From an uncultured SAR86 cluster bacterium (GTDB lineage: Bacteria; Pseudomonadota; Gammaproteobacteria; Magnimaribacterales; D2472), in NCBI GenBank assembly GCA_902617045.1, contig CACMVA010000002.1, forward strand, positions 36,014 through 100,013: 64,000 nt of DNA. Reading direction: 5' to 3'. The translations under genes were made by a program, and so were the position numbers. The notes beneath the pieces were generated by a model. It worked only from the letters and a program-made list of their open reading frames with translations, was not told the DNA's origin and searched no databases. Of this stretch, positions 25,887 through 35,475 are shown piece after piece (within the stretch, counting starts at the first letter, position 1; the number at the start of each line of letters is the position of its first letter).

Positions 25887-26594
25887 TCAGTCTGTATTAT
25901 ATGCTTTGACAGTTTGTATTATTGAGATATTTCTAATTTCTCTATTACCATCAACCTCTTTTGAGAACTCAGCAAATGAATCACTTGAATATAGCGTTTC
26001 AGCAGACTGCATTGCTTCAGTCATACTACCGGCACTTGTAAATGCATAATGTGTATAATAATTTACACTTCCGCCCATTTGTGCCCTTAATCCATAACTT
26101 CCAGCAACATTTCCAGCTTCTTCTTGTGCTTTGGTTACTTTTGAGTAAGCCTTTGCGTAAGAAGCAGCATCATCTACTTTCATTCTATATATTGTATAAA
26201 CCTGATTATTCTCTGGATCATAATTTCCACCACTTATAAGCTTCATGTTTAAAGATTGCTCAACAGGCTCAATTAAACTGGCTGTTTGTGCTAAGTGGGC
26301 CTGAAATATTGGATCAGAAAAAGACTCTGTTCCTTTACCAAGACTTTCAGTATCCTCATAGTTTAAAACAACGATATGAGTAGCATCATCATAACCATTG
26401 AAAACATATTGATGTAAATTTACAACTGCTGGAAATGATTTACCCCAATCAGAATCCATTAATTCATCCAAAGCTTTAACATACTCTGATGGGTTTGAAA
26501 CAGTGAAAGAATAAGTTGCTATATACCCAGCAGAAAATACTGACTGCGAACTAACAAAAAATAATGCTAAAAAACTATAAATAAATTTTTTCAT
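25887..26594 (-). CDS. Unknown exported protein with ABM-like repeats
   Basis: 235-residue protein with signal peptide MKKFIYSFLALFFVSSQSVFSA. Two halves begin GYIATYSFTVSNPSEYVKAL and VYTIYRMKVDDAASYAKAY, each a strand followed by a helix, and both end in strands (THIVVLNYEDTESL, YYTHYAFTSAGSM). The layout is that of a tandem alpha/beta barrel (ABM/NIPSNAP-like), but no catalytic residues are recognisable. It may be a distant member of the exported repeat family nearby. It stands alone, between tRNA-Gly(GCC) upstream and its terminator. Confidence 0.7.
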   Translation of the reverse strand: MKKFIYSFLALFFVSSQSVFSAGYIATYSFTVSNPSEYVKALDELMDSDWGKSFPAVVNLHQYVFNGYDDATHIVVLNYEDTESLGKGTESFSDPIFQAHLAQTASLIEPVEQSLNMKLISGGNYDPENNQVYTIYRMKVDDAASYAKAYSKVTKAQEEAGNVAGSYGLRAQMGGSVNYYTHYAFTSAGSMTEAMQSAETLYSSDSFAEFSKEVDGNREIRNISIIQTVKAYNTD

Positions 26595-26679
26595 AAATCT
26601 CTCCTATTTAAAATATTAATATAACAAAGTTTTTCAAGAGAAATTTAACAATTATGTATATTTTATGATTATAAAATAA

Positions 26680-26755
26680 TGGTGCGGTACGCCGGTCTCG
26701 AACCGGCGGCCTTCTGCTTGGCAAGCAGACGCTCTACCAACTGAGCTAGTACCGC
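26680..26755 (-). tRNA. tRNA-Gly (anticodon GCC)
   Basis: 76-nt cloverleaf on the minus strand with acceptor GCGGTAC/GTACCGC, discriminator A and encoded CCA. The D arm is TAGCTCAGTTGGTAGAGC. The anticodon stem TCTGC/GCAGA has loop TTGCCAA, giving anticodon GCC. The T arm is GCCGGTTCGAGACCGGC. Confidence 0.97.
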
Positions 26756-26812
26756 ATTGGAGAGTTAATATACTCTTTTAAATGACTGCTTTCAACAGAT
26801 TAAATTTAGATG

Positions 26813-27283
26813 TTACTGAATTGATATTTCTTGTATATCCTTTAATTTTCCGTTGACATCTCTCTTAGAAATAATGAAAGATGATGGTTCTATATGCAAA
26901 GGAATAGCTACTTCTATTTTGGCTGATCGGACCGGCCCACCCATGTATTCTCTATCCTCGTAACCTATATGTTGATAGTTGGCATAAAAAGGATTACCAA
27001 TACCTAATGTATAGATAAATTTACCGTCCTTACCATAAACTTTTATTGCATAGGCGTCCTCATCAGTCAAAAATTTAATCTTCTTGAGAGATCTCTCTTT
27101 TGGCCTATCTATTGAGATTTTATCTATTGAAAAACTTTCTGGTGATCCATCAAAAACAAAAATGTAAGACTCATCAAAGGGATTGGCATGAATCTTATTT
27201 AACTGCTTATATACCTTTTCATCATTAGAATATATTAAAAGGGGTAAAGCAAAAATTATTGCAAATAAGATTTTAATATGCAT
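26813..27283 (-). CDS. Unknown small exported protein
   Basis: 156-residue protein with signal peptide MHIKILFAIIFALPLLIYS. The ATG at 27283 is chosen over an upstream in-frame start because the signal peptide begins there and a GGGAGA Shine-Dalgarno precedes it. The mature part is rich in Lys, Asp and beta-prone segments such as YAIKVYGKDGKFIYTLGIGN and SAKIEVAIPLHIEPSSFIIS. No family is recognised. It begins two bases after the stop of the M64 peptidase lipoprotein gene, so it is very probably expressed with it and may assist or bind it. Confidence 0.7.
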   Translation of the reverse strand: MHIKILFAIIFALPLLIYSNDEKVYKQLNKIHANPFDESYIFVFDGSPESFSIDKISIDRPKERSLKKIKFLTDEDAYAIKVYGKDGKFIYTLGIGNPFYANYQHIGYEDREYMGGPVRSAKIEVAIPLHIEPSSFIISKRDVNGKLKDIQEISIQ

Positions 27284-27285
27284 AT

Positions 27286-29331
27286 TTACCATCTCTCCCA
27301 ATTAATGCCCCAGGTACCCCCCATTGGGCCATTGATATAACCGTAATCATATTGAGTTCTATCAGTGGGATTGTATCCCCATTGCTCAGTATCGTAATCA
27401 TACCAATAGAAGTCTGAGTTGAACAAACCTTCATAAAAATCATCAATATCTGTAACATCATCTGGAGCTGAAACAGTTCCTGTTAAATCATCCACTCTCC
27501 ATGTATAAACTTTTACAGAATTATCAGACGGCCTATTGAAAGTAACTTGAGTTTGGTTTTCTAAAGAAGGATCTTCAACGCCATCTATGTACCATTTTAA
27601 CTTTAATTTTGAGGTGTCATATTCAACATCTATATCAATATCAAATCCAGATTTTATTCCATTTGTATCTTCTGTGAATCCTACATCATCACCATATACA
27701 AAACCTTGATTGTGTATCGATCCTATAGCAAAACCCTCAACATTAACCTCACCATACTGATCAGTATTAACTTCCATAATTGTTAAGAATTTTGGTCTAT
27801 AGTTATCAAATTCACCATAATAATTTCCCTCGAACAAACCTACTTGATTGCATTCGGGATTCCTCCCAGTTCTATTTCCGTTAGAATCATAAACATTATA
27901 TAAACAGTCACAAGTTTCGGGATTTGTTTCATCTTCATAGAGACCAATAGATCCATCTGACCAGTTGTAGCAAACTTTAAAATTTTTTCCTGGAACATTA
28001 GTTAAATCATTAATATGATGTCTCCACTTCACCAAAGAAGGATCTGATTGAGTTGTGGTATTAACATTTCTGTCTGCCCAATAACTAACATCTCTATCAT
28101 CGTCAGTTATATATTCGTCTCCCATCTCGCCATGAGCATGTCCTAATTCATGCATTAAGACATATTCTGTTCTTGAACCAATAGGTTGAATATTTGTATT
28201 ACCAAGATTAACACCTCTTCCTTCTATAGTTGTTAAAACAGAAACTAAATCATTATCTTCGTAAAGGTCATCAAAAACAGACATATTAATGTCGCCGGAA
28301 CCAATACAATAAACATCTTCATCCCAGTCATAGCATCCGGTCTCAATTGAAGCTAATGAAGAGCCATCAGGATTGACCGGTTCTGCAACAATAATATCGA
28401 AATAACCCGTAAAAAATTCTGATACATCTGATTCATTGAGGCTATTGATTGACCTTAATAAAGCGTCTCTAAAACTTTCTGTATCTGAGGTTGTTCCATC
28501 ATTCAGATTTTCATCTAAAGAGTCTGCTACAAATAAGTAATCAGTCCTTCCAAACGAAGAACCTCCTCCAACAAGATAATAAACATAATAATCTTTATTT
28601 GTTGTTGATCCTGAATCAAATCCATCACTTTTATCATCATCCATAGCAACAGTTACGATTTTTTTATCTGCTATAAACCAAGTATTAAAAACGTCAGAAC
28701 TTGTAAGACTTCCGTCTGAAACAGTTATTTCTGCTTGAAAATATCCTGCAGTAGATAAAGATGCAAGTTCTAAAGTGATTTCTCCAACTCCCTCTCCAGT
28801 AGATTGGAATGTAGTTGGAATGGTATTTTGATTTACAGATGCTGAAAAGACTAAATCTAAATCGTCATTATCAATGTCATTGTATGCAACATTGAACTTT
28901 GGATTTGATTCAAACATTAAATTATTTTTATCTAAGTTAGCGGTAGAGGAAATTAAAATTTCTGGACTATCATTTACAGCATTAACAGTAATTGTTACTG
29001 TACTGCTTCTTGTTATATTTTTTTCAACTGCAGTTACTGTATACGTAAATTGATCTTGTCCAAAATAATTAGAATTCGGAGAGTAAGTAATATCGGCATT
29101 TTGAGAAAAAGTTAAAGTTCCGTTTGAGGTCGAATTTGTTAATGAATACTCCAAAGTAACAGACTCATTGACTGTTGCAGCAACAGATCCGGAATATACA
29201 GAGTCCTCATTGATTGAGAAAAAATTTTGAGCCAAAGTCAATGCAAATGGTATTGAAGGTGAGCCACCACCACCACCTCCACCACAAGAAGAGATTACTA
29301 ATGTGCAAATCAGAAGATATACATGACGCAT
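27286..29331 (-). CDS. Peptidase M64-like metalloprotease lipoprotein with cadherin-like repeats
   Basis: 681-residue surface lipoprotein. The signal ends in lipobox VISSC at Cys16, followed by seven Gly. Residues about 30-215 are Ig/cadherin-like repeats (FTYTVTAVEKN, VTITVNAVNDSP, YNDIDNDDLDL). The catalytic domain follows, with HELGHAHGEMGDEY at 394-407: zinc ligands His394, His398 and a third ligand near Asp405, and catalytic Glu395, the M64 (IgA peptidase) pattern. It presumably degrades proteins outside the cell. It lies 62 bp after the TonB-receptor gene, on the same strand but beyond the terminator at 29345. Confidence 0.88.
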   Translation of the reverse strand: MRHVYLLICTLVISSCGGGGGGGSPSIPFALTLAQNFFSINEDSVYSGSVAATVNESVTLEYSLTNSTSNGTLTFSQNADITYSPNSNYFGQDQFTYTVTAVEKNITRSSTVTITVNAVNDSPEILISSTANLDKNNLMFESNPKFNVAYNDIDNDDLDLVFSASVNQNTIPTTFQSTGEGVGEITLELASLSTAGYFQAEITVSDGSLTSSDVFNTWFIADKKIVTVAMDDDKSDGFDSGSTTNKDYYVYYLVGGGSSFGRTDYLFVADSLDENLNDGTTSDTESFRDALLRSINSLNESDVSEFFTGYFDIIVAEPVNPDGSSLASIETGCYDWDEDVYCIGSGDINMSVFDDLYEDNDLVSVLTTIEGRGVNLGNTNIQPIGSRTEYVLMHELGHAHGEMGDEYITDDDRDVSYWADRNVNTTTQSDPSLVKWRHHINDLTNVPGKNFKVCYNWSDGSIGLYEDETNPETCDCLYNVYDSNGNRTGRNPECNQVGLFEGNYYGEFDNYRPKFLTIMEVNTDQYGEVNVEGFAIGSIHNQGFVYGDDVGFTEDTNGIKSGFDIDIDVEYDTSKLKLKWYIDGVEDPSLENQTQVTFNRPSDNSVKVYTWRVDDLTGTVSAPDDVTDIDDFYEGLFNSDFYWYDYDTEQWGYNPTDRTQYDYGYINGPMGGTWGINWERW

Positions 29332-29344
29332 CTTAATATTATAT

Positions 29345-29373
29345 AAAAAAAGAGGGCTCGAGCCCCCTTTTTT
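29345..29373 (-). terminator. Terminator after the TonB-dependent receptor gene
   Basis: Perfect inverted repeat GGGCTCGAGCCC (29354-29365) with A-run and T-run on either side. It lies 20 bp past the receptor stop and works in both directions. Confidence 0.88.
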
Positions 29374-29393
29374 GAATAAGTTTATAAAAAATA

Positions 29394-32354
29394 TTAAAAC
29401 TTATATCTAAATCCGAACCTATGAATTGGGCCATGATCTTGAGATAAAAATAACATTTCTTTATATCTTGCATATAGTCTTGTTGGTTCATCATTTATAT
29501 TTTGAACCTCGTAGAATACTACTGCGTCTTCTGCAACATTTAATGCTAATGATAGATCCCATTGGTTTCTTTCCTCAACATAAAGTGGTTGATCATAGTT
29601 TCCAAAACCAGCAACGGTTTCTCCTCTAGTATTTAATGCAACCCTTGCAGTTACAAAAGAATCTTCATAAAAGAATGAGAAGTTGCTAGAATCTCCAAGT
29701 CCAGGGAGGATAAATTGACGAGATGTATCATCTCTGTCGATATCTACATCTCCGCCAGATACAAATGTTGCATTAATTTGTGTTCCAAATCCTGAATCTC
29801 CAAAAAGATGCTGCAACACAACTTCAAAACCATCAACTGAACCAGACTCTAAATTAAGTGGTCTCATGATTTCGAAAATTGCCAGTGGGTCTGCGCTAGT
29901 GCCATCCACATAACCAGGCTCACATCTCCACCATCCATCATAATCACATTGTCCCCATGGAAACCCATTAGTTACATCAACTCCTCTAGACATTGCTACA
30001 GCTACCCAACCCATATGCTGATAGATATTCATCCAGCCCTGTGACCATAATGCTTGTTGTGATACACAATCTTTTGAACCCCACTCTCCTGGAAAGCCAG
30101 GATCTGGTCGTCCAGCTTGATCCCATGCCTGAACACATTGTTGAGCGTATGCGCCAATTTCACCATTAGCAGGATTTGTTAATCCACTTATTGATCCTGT
30201 AGAGACATCAGAACTAATAAAATTATCAATATCCTTTTTAAAGTAATTTATAGAAAAATAACTTCCTTCATCATAATAATATTCATAAGCTAGATCTATA
30301 TTCTCTGACTCGAGTGGTTCTAAGTTTGGATTACCACCTGTGGCAGTAGGTATTAAATAATCTCTATTACCAAACTGAAATGAACTTCTTAGATCTTGCA
30401 AAGAAGGACGACCCATTGACTTACCATAACTAAACCTCAACACAGTGTCTTCATTCATCTCATAAGCCATAGCTAACTGAGGAAGAACAATGTCATTACT
30501 GCCAGATCTAGCAGCAGGTACTTCACCACCGCTAGGATATATAAGTCCATTAACCATATCCCATCTAATTACTGATGGTGTCGCTTCAAGAGCGGTTGAA
30601 GTTGTATCCGACTCTTCATAACGAACGCCAGCAACAACATTCAGTGGTCTGTCATTTACAATAAATTCCATATTAACCTGAACAAATAATGCATCTAATG
30701 TTTCTTCAATCTGATCATTGATATCAATAGGTCCAGCTGTAATATCTCCAAAAAGGGTCTGCCACTCCTCAATTGCGAGTTCTTTGTTTAAATCATAATA
30801 ATATAAAGTTGGTAAACTATTAGGCAGGAATGCATCCATAAAACCATGAGTGGATGTTTTATTAAATATTGCAGAATTTGCAGCTGTTCCTGGAGTAGCA
30901 TTATTTATTTGCTCCATTCTTATATCGTTAAAGATCGAGTCAGCTCTTGATATACCAAATTCAACAGATTTTATAGAATCACTTATTGCGCCATCTAAGT
31001 TCTCCCACTTACCTTTAATTTGTAATTGCTCCATCTGATTTTCTTTAAATGCATCTCTGTAATATAAAGACCCATATGTGTAATCATCCTCATCAAATGG
31101 TCTATCGTAAGCGAACGTATTTATTCCTGATTCACCACCATTGAAATGAGTTAAGGTAGCATTTGCAGGAGCAACAAAACCTAATTCATTAGGAAGTTCA
31201 GTGCCTTCCTTTTCTGCTGATGAGTCATGATAATCAAAAACAAAAGAAAGATTATCAGAAAAATCCCATTCTAAGTTTAATCCCACTGAAGCATTTTCAT
31301 TAACAGTATCACCCCATAATAATTGATGGTCATATCCTCTATCACCTACTACGACATCGGTGTAAACGCCATTTTTATTAATTGTTCCTTGGGTAGTAGT
31401 CCAGCCACCTAACCATGATCCAAACATCTGACCGACTGAGCTAAACTCTACTTTTGAATATGTGTAATCTAATGTACCCATTAAATTATCTGAAAATGCA
31501 TATTGGAAAGTAACTTGAGCATTTGTTCTTTCTCTATCATTTTCTTTAATTTGATATGCTGATGGTTCTTGATAAAAAGTCTTACCGTCTGATCTTTGAT
31601 TGCCATTTGTAATCCCAGAAGCATTTTTATCAACTCTTGAATAACCCTCAACAGCAGCTAAATCCTCAACAGTAATCCAGTTAGATTCTCTTGTGCCTTC
31701 TTCAACATTATTTCTATCTTGGAAAGAGCCTGATACTGCAAAACCAAATTTTCCAAAATTTGAACTATGAACAAAGTTAAATTCAGGTTTGGTTCCATCC
31801 TCACTAGTTGAATCCTTTAATAAGTCTACTGAGAATGAATTTAAAGAACCATTTATGGACAATGGTTTGGTTGTAACCATATTAATTGTCGAACCAATTC
31901 CTCCAGATGGAAGTGAACTATTCGTAGATTTATAAACTTCTACAGCAGATATACCATGAGATGATATATCACCAAAATTAAAAGATCTTCCTCCACCCCA
32001 TTGACCAGGTACAGTTGGCATCTGACGACCATTTAGAGTAACTAAGTTCAGTTCAGGGCCAAATCCTCTAACGGCTACTCTCTCACCCTCAACATTACTT
32101 CTATCAATACCTATACCAACAACTCTAGCTAATGATTCAGCTAGGTTATTATCAGGAAATTTACCAAAATCTTCTGCAGTAATAGCATCAACTACTCCAA
32201 CATTATTACGTTTTATGTCAATTGCACTGATCAAGCTCTTCTTAATTCCAGTGACAACAACTTCCTCTACCTCATCCTCAACATCATTATCTTGAGCAAA
32301 AACTACTACAGATAAAGGTAAAATTAATATTAGTGATAATAAGTACTTTTTCAC
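29394..32354 (-). CDS. TonB-dependent receptor (TIGR01782-like)
   Basis: 986-residue outer-membrane receptor for active uptake of a large substrate. The GTG start at 32354 is preferred because AGGGGGG lies 7 bases upstream; an ATG 18 bases earlier has no ribosome site. The signal peptide is KKYLLSLILILPLSVVVFAQ, followed by an acidic linker and the TonB box region EEVVVTGIKKSL. The plug domain carries NLAESLARVVGIGIDRS, VAVRGFGPELNLVTLNGRQ and SIDVYKSTN-like text; the C terminus ends in IHRFGFRYKF, a terminal beta strand with aromatic last residue. The family (Xanthomonas/Caulobacter type) is often tied to carbohydrate uptake. It has its own strong promoter and terminator. Confidence 0.95.
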   Translation of the reverse strand: MKKYLLSLILILPLSVVVFAQDNDVEDEVEEVVVTGIKKSLISAIDIKRNNVGVVDAITAEDFGKFPDNNLAESLARVVGIGIDRSNVEGERVAVRGFGPELNLVTLNGRQMPTVPGQWGGGRSFNFGDISSHGISAVEVYKSTNSSLPSGGIGSTINMVTTKPLSINGSLNSFSVDLLKDSTSEDGTKPEFNFVHSSNFGKFGFAVSGSFQDRNNVEEGTRESNWITVEDLAAVEGYSRVDKNASGITNGNQRSDGKTFYQEPSAYQIKENDRERTNAQVTFQYAFSDNLMGTLDYTYSKVEFSSVGQMFGSWLGGWTTTQGTINKNGVYTDVVVGDRGYDHQLLWGDTVNENASVGLNLEWDFSDNLSFVFDYHDSSAEKEGTELPNELGFVAPANATLTHFNGGESGINTFAYDRPFDEDDYTYGSLYYRDAFKENQMEQLQIKGKWENLDGAISDSIKSVEFGISRADSIFNDIRMEQINNATPGTAANSAIFNKTSTHGFMDAFLPNSLPTLYYYDLNKELAIEEWQTLFGDITAGPIDINDQIEETLDALFVQVNMEFIVNDRPLNVVAGVRYEESDTTSTALEATPSVIRWDMVNGLIYPSGGEVPAARSGSNDIVLPQLAMAYEMNEDTVLRFSYGKSMGRPSLQDLRSSFQFGNRDYLIPTATGGNPNLEPLESENIDLAYEYYYDEGSYFSINYFKKDIDNFISSDVSTGSISGLTNPANGEIGAYAQQCVQAWDQAGRPDPGFPGEWGSKDCVSQQALWSQGWMNIYQHMGWVAVAMSRGVDVTNGFPWGQCDYDGWWRCEPGYVDGTSADPLAIFEIMRPLNLESGSVDGFEVVLQHLFGDSGFGTQINATFVSGGDVDIDRDDTSRQFILPGLGDSSNFSFFYEDSFVTARVALNTRGETVAGFGNYDQPLYVEERNQWDLSLALNVAEDAVVFYEVQNINDEPTRLYARYKEMLFLSQDHGPIHRFGFRYKF

Positions 32355-32388
32355 GACTACCCCCCTAGGCATGCATTAATGTAAACTC

Positions 32389-32417
32389 ATTAAACGAATT
32401 TGAGTCCTTTATGTCAA
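32389..32417 (-). promoter_or_regulatory. Predicted sigma-70 promoter of the TonB receptor gene
   Basis: TTGACA (32412-32417), 17-bp spacer, TTTAAT (32389-32394). Predicted start near 32382, giving a leader of about 28 nt before the GTG. Confidence 0.7.
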
Positions 32418-32469
32418 CAAAAAAGGCATATAATATGAATATATTTTTATCCATTTGGTTAAAAGGTTT

Positions 32470-33393
32470 TTAGAATTCTAAAAATTTAAGAGTTTCCTCA
32501 CCAAACTCTGACCACCATTCCATTCCCATAAGGTGTATCTTCTCTAAATTTTCCTCAGAATCGTCATCTAAAAATCTATTTACTGGTCCCAATGGAGAGT
32601 TTATTCTCAAGTAATTATCTTCAAAAAAACTATCAGATATTTGATTATGAATTTCTGAATCTAAAATCATCCCTATGATGTCATTTCTTAACCATCCAAC
32701 CCCACCCCAATTTGTTGAATTTTCTCCATCAATTTTTGTTTTATTTTGACCAGAACCTAAACTTAAAACTTTTATATTTTTAGTTTCCAGTATTTTTTTA
32801 GAATATGCATAACCAATAAGAGTAGGATTATTAGAAATAATACTTCCGTCAATCATCCATGACTTATCTTGCATTTGATAGGAAGGAAAATACATTGGAG
32901 CTGCGCTTGAAGCTGCAATAGCATCTTTAAATGTTATATCTGGGGTATTAGTTGTGTCGAAAATTGTATGTAATCTTTTTTCTATGTCATATGCATAGCA
33001 TAAAAAAGGTTTGTTTGATTGTTGTAAAGTGTTTGATCTAAAGATTTCATCTAAAAGTTTTAGCCTACCATTACTTTCGTATCTTGGTCTTGCTTGTATT
33101 AATGATGCTTTGTCCCAGAAAAAAGAGCTTCTCATAATTTGATCTAAATAGCTTTTGGACCAATATCTTTTAATTTTGTCTGCAGTAAATCCACCATATG
33201 CAAAACAGGCAGCATTAAAGGCACCAGCACTTGTTCCGATGAACATATCAAAAATATCTGAAACTTTTTTTCTACTTTCTGCTTCAAGTTTCTTTAAAAA
33301 AACCAAACCAGCTATAGTTCGAACACCACCTCCATCGAAGCATATTATTTTTTTATGAGAAAAATTTGATAAAAAGCTAAAAAAATTTTTCAT
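32470..33393 (-). CDS. Patatin-like phospholipase
   Basis: 307-residue lipid acyl hydrolase of the patatin family. It has the glycine-rich oxyanion motif CFDGGGVRTIAGL, the nucleophile elbow MFIGTSAGAFNA with the catalytic Ser and the DGS variant of the DGG/A motif (MIDGSIISNNPT) with the catalytic Asp. No signal peptide is evident, so it is probably cytoplasmic and may trim membrane phospholipids. It overlaps the upstream rhodanese gene by four bases (ATGA), indicating translational coupling. Confidence 0.9.
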   Translation of the reverse strand: MKNFFSFLSNFSHKKIICFDGGGVRTIAGLVFLKKLEAESRKKVSDIFDMFIGTSAGAFNAACFAYGGFTADKIKRYWSKSYLDQIMRSSFFWDKASLIQARPRYESNGRLKLLDEIFRSNTLQQSNKPFLCYAYDIEKRLHTIFDTTNTPDITFKDAIAASSAAPMYFPSYQMQDKSWMIDGSIISNNPTLIGYAYSKKILETKNIKVLSLGSGQNKTKIDGENSTNWGGVGWLRNDIIGMILDSEIHNQISDSFFEDNYLRINSPLGPVNRFLDDDSEENLEKIHLMGMEWWSEFGEETLKFLEF

Positions 33394-33704
33394 TCAGTTA
33401 TATTTCTATCTAAAAAAATAGCTGCATCTTTTATTCCGCCAAGATTTGTAACATCTTCGTATCCAAGATCAATTAGAATATCTGTAGCATTTTGTGAGCG
33501 TCCTCCACTTCTACAATATAAATATATTTTTTGATCTTTTTTAACTTCATCAATTATTGAAGATATGATTTGCCATTCAACATTAGATGATTCTTCGATA
33601 TGGCCTGCATTAAACTCCGCAGACGTTCTTACGTCAATTACAATGAATTCATCTGCAATAGTGGTGATGCCAAATAATATTAAAAAAATATAGAAAATCT
33701 TCAA
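33390..33704 (-). CDS. Exported single-domain rhodanese (PspE-like)
   Basis: 104-residue protein with signal peptide MKIFYIFLILFGITTIA, then one rhodanese domain: FIVIDVRTSAEFNAGHIEES, the active-site loop LYCRSGGRS with the catalytic Cys, and ATDILIDLGYEDVTNLGGI. It would transfer sulfane sulfur in the periplasm. It precedes and overlaps the patatin gene and follows the GMC oxidoreductase by 6 bp, so the three may form one mRNA. Confidence 0.9.
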   Translation of the reverse strand: MKIFYIFLILFGITTIADEFIVIDVRTSAEFNAGHIEESSNVEWQIISSIIDEVKKDQKIYLYCRSGGRSQNATDILIDLGYEDVTNLGGIKDAAIFLDRNITE

Positions 33705-33710
33705 TTGAAT

Positions 33711-35390
33711 TTATTCCCAATCACTTAAGATGATATCAGATGCTTTTTCTCCAATCATGATTGTAGGTGCGTTTGTATTTCCACCAATCAAAGTTGGCAT
33801 TATTGATGCATCAACAACTCTTAAACCTTCAATACCATGAACCTTTAATTTATTGTCAACAACTGCCATATCATCAGAGCCCATTTTGCATGTTCCAACA
33901 GGATGATAAACCGTATCAGCATCTTCTCTTATTGCCTGCTCAATATCTTTATCATCATCTATATTTATAGGTCTTTGTGTATGATTTGAAGTATATTTTG
34001 CAACAGGCTCCTTATTTAAAATACTCATCATCTTCTTGTAACCAGCAACAAGATCCTTTACATCATCAGGATGAGATAAAAACTTTGGATCTATTAATGG
34101 ATCATCTAGAGGGTCTGCTGAATTTAAAGTAACCTCGCCTCTTGATTTTGGTCTTAATAAACATACATGACAACTGAGGCCGTGACCCCAAACGGATGTT
34201 CTGCCATGATCAATTACCATTGCAGGTGCAAAATGTAATTGAATATCTGGAATATTTTTTTCATCACTTGATTTAATAAAACCTCCAGCCTCAGCAACTG
34301 TGGAAGTAAACATACCAACTTTTGCAAAAATATATTTAACAATTTCTAAAGGAAATTTGTAAAAAATTGATTTAAGAGAAAAACCAATTAATTCAATAGA
34401 GTTATATTTATGAACAGAAAGATAATCAATGTGATCTTGAAGATTCTTTCCAACTCCAGGCAACTCATGAACGTGCTCAATATTGTGCTTAAGAATTTCT
34501 TCAGATGGCCCCACACCTGATCTCAATAATATTTGTGGTGAACCAAATGCACCAGAGCTAAGAATAACTTCTTTCGAAGCATGAATTGTGACTAATTCTC
34601 CAGCTTCATTTAGACACTCAACACCAACTGCTTTTTTATTCTCAAAAATAATTTTATTGACATTAGTATCTGTCATTATTGTTAGGTTTTCTCTCTCAAG
34701 TGAAGGAACAAGATAAGCTTTTGCTGCACTGCAACGCTTTCCATCCTTTTGAGTAGTTTGATAATATCCGATACCCTCTTGATTTTCTCCATTAAAATCA
34801 TCGTTATAACCAAATATTTCTGATCCTGTCTTAACAAAATCATCTGTAGGAGTGTTTTGATTACGAATCTTACAAACATTCAAAGGACCATTTTGTCCAT
34901 GATAATTATCATCAAATATCTCATTGTGTTCAGCTCTCTTAAAATAGGGTAACACTTCATCATATGACCAACCTTGATTCCCTAATTCAGACCAATGATC
35001 GTAGTCCCACTTATGGCCTCTTACATATAACATCGCATTAATTGAACTTGAACCACCTAATGTTTTTCCTCTAGGCTGAAATCCTTTTCTATGCTCCATT
35101 GATTCAGTTTCAACTTTATGTGTGCCGCCAGCAGAATCAACAACCTCTTGAACAGGCTGAGCAACTACTTCTTTTTCAAATTCTTTTTGAGGAACAGTTT
35201 CATAATTCCAGCTGTATTTACTACCATCACCAAGAAATGCAAAACCAATTGGTATATGAATTCTAGGATCACTATCTTTTGAGCCTGCTTCAATCAAACA
35301 GACATTAAAATTAGGATTTTTACTTAACTTACTCGCAAGAACGCATCCCGCAGAGCCAGCACCTAAAATAACAAAGTCATATTTATCCAC
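33711..35390 (-). CDS. GMC-family FAD oxidoreductase (choline-dehydrogenase-like)
   Basis: 559-residue flavoprotein. The FAD motif DFVILGAGSAGCVLASKLS is at the N terminus, GKTLGGSSSINAMLYVRGH is the GMC signature 1 region, SGAFGSPQILLRSGVGP is signature 2, and HPVGTCKMG carries the catalytic His near the C terminus. The GTG at 35390 is favoured because GGGAA lies 8 bases before it; a TTG 24 bases upstream is possible. It would oxidise an alcohol (choline or an aliphatic or terpenoid alcohol). An unusual insertion between residues about 74 and 105 (KEVVAQPVQEVVDSAGG, then THKVETESMEHRKGF) precedes signature 1. Confidence 0.92.
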   Translation of the reverse strand: MDKYDFVILGAGSAGCVLASKLSKNPNFNVCLIEAGSKDSDPRIHIPIGFAFLGDGSKYSWNYETVPQKEFEKEVVAQPVQEVVDSAGGTHKVETESMEHRKGFQPRGKTLGGSSSINAMLYVRGHKWDYDHWSELGNQGWSYDEVLPYFKRAEHNEIFDDNYHGQNGPLNVCKIRNQNTPTDDFVKTGSEIFGYNDDFNGENQEGIGYYQTTQKDGKRCSAAKAYLVPSLERENLTIMTDTNVNKIIFENKKAVGVECLNEAGELVTIHASKEVILSSGAFGSPQILLRSGVGPSEEILKHNIEHVHELPGVGKNLQDHIDYLSVHKYNSIELIGFSLKSIFYKFPLEIVKYIFAKVGMFTSTVAEAGGFIKSSDEKNIPDIQLHFAPAMVIDHGRTSVWGHGLSCHVCLLRPKSRGEVTLNSADPLDDPLIDPKFLSHPDDVKDLVAGYKKMMSILNKEPVAKYTSNHTQRPINIDDDKDIEQAIREDADTVYHPVGTCKMGSDDMAVVDNKLKVHGIEGLRVVDASIMPTLIGGNTNAPTIMIGEKASDIILSDWE

Positions 35391-35475
35391 TTTAAAATTT
35401 CCCAAAAAAATCAAACAATGTATTTAGTTTATGATTTAGAATCATAGCTGTAAACTTAGTTTACAAATTTTTTAT

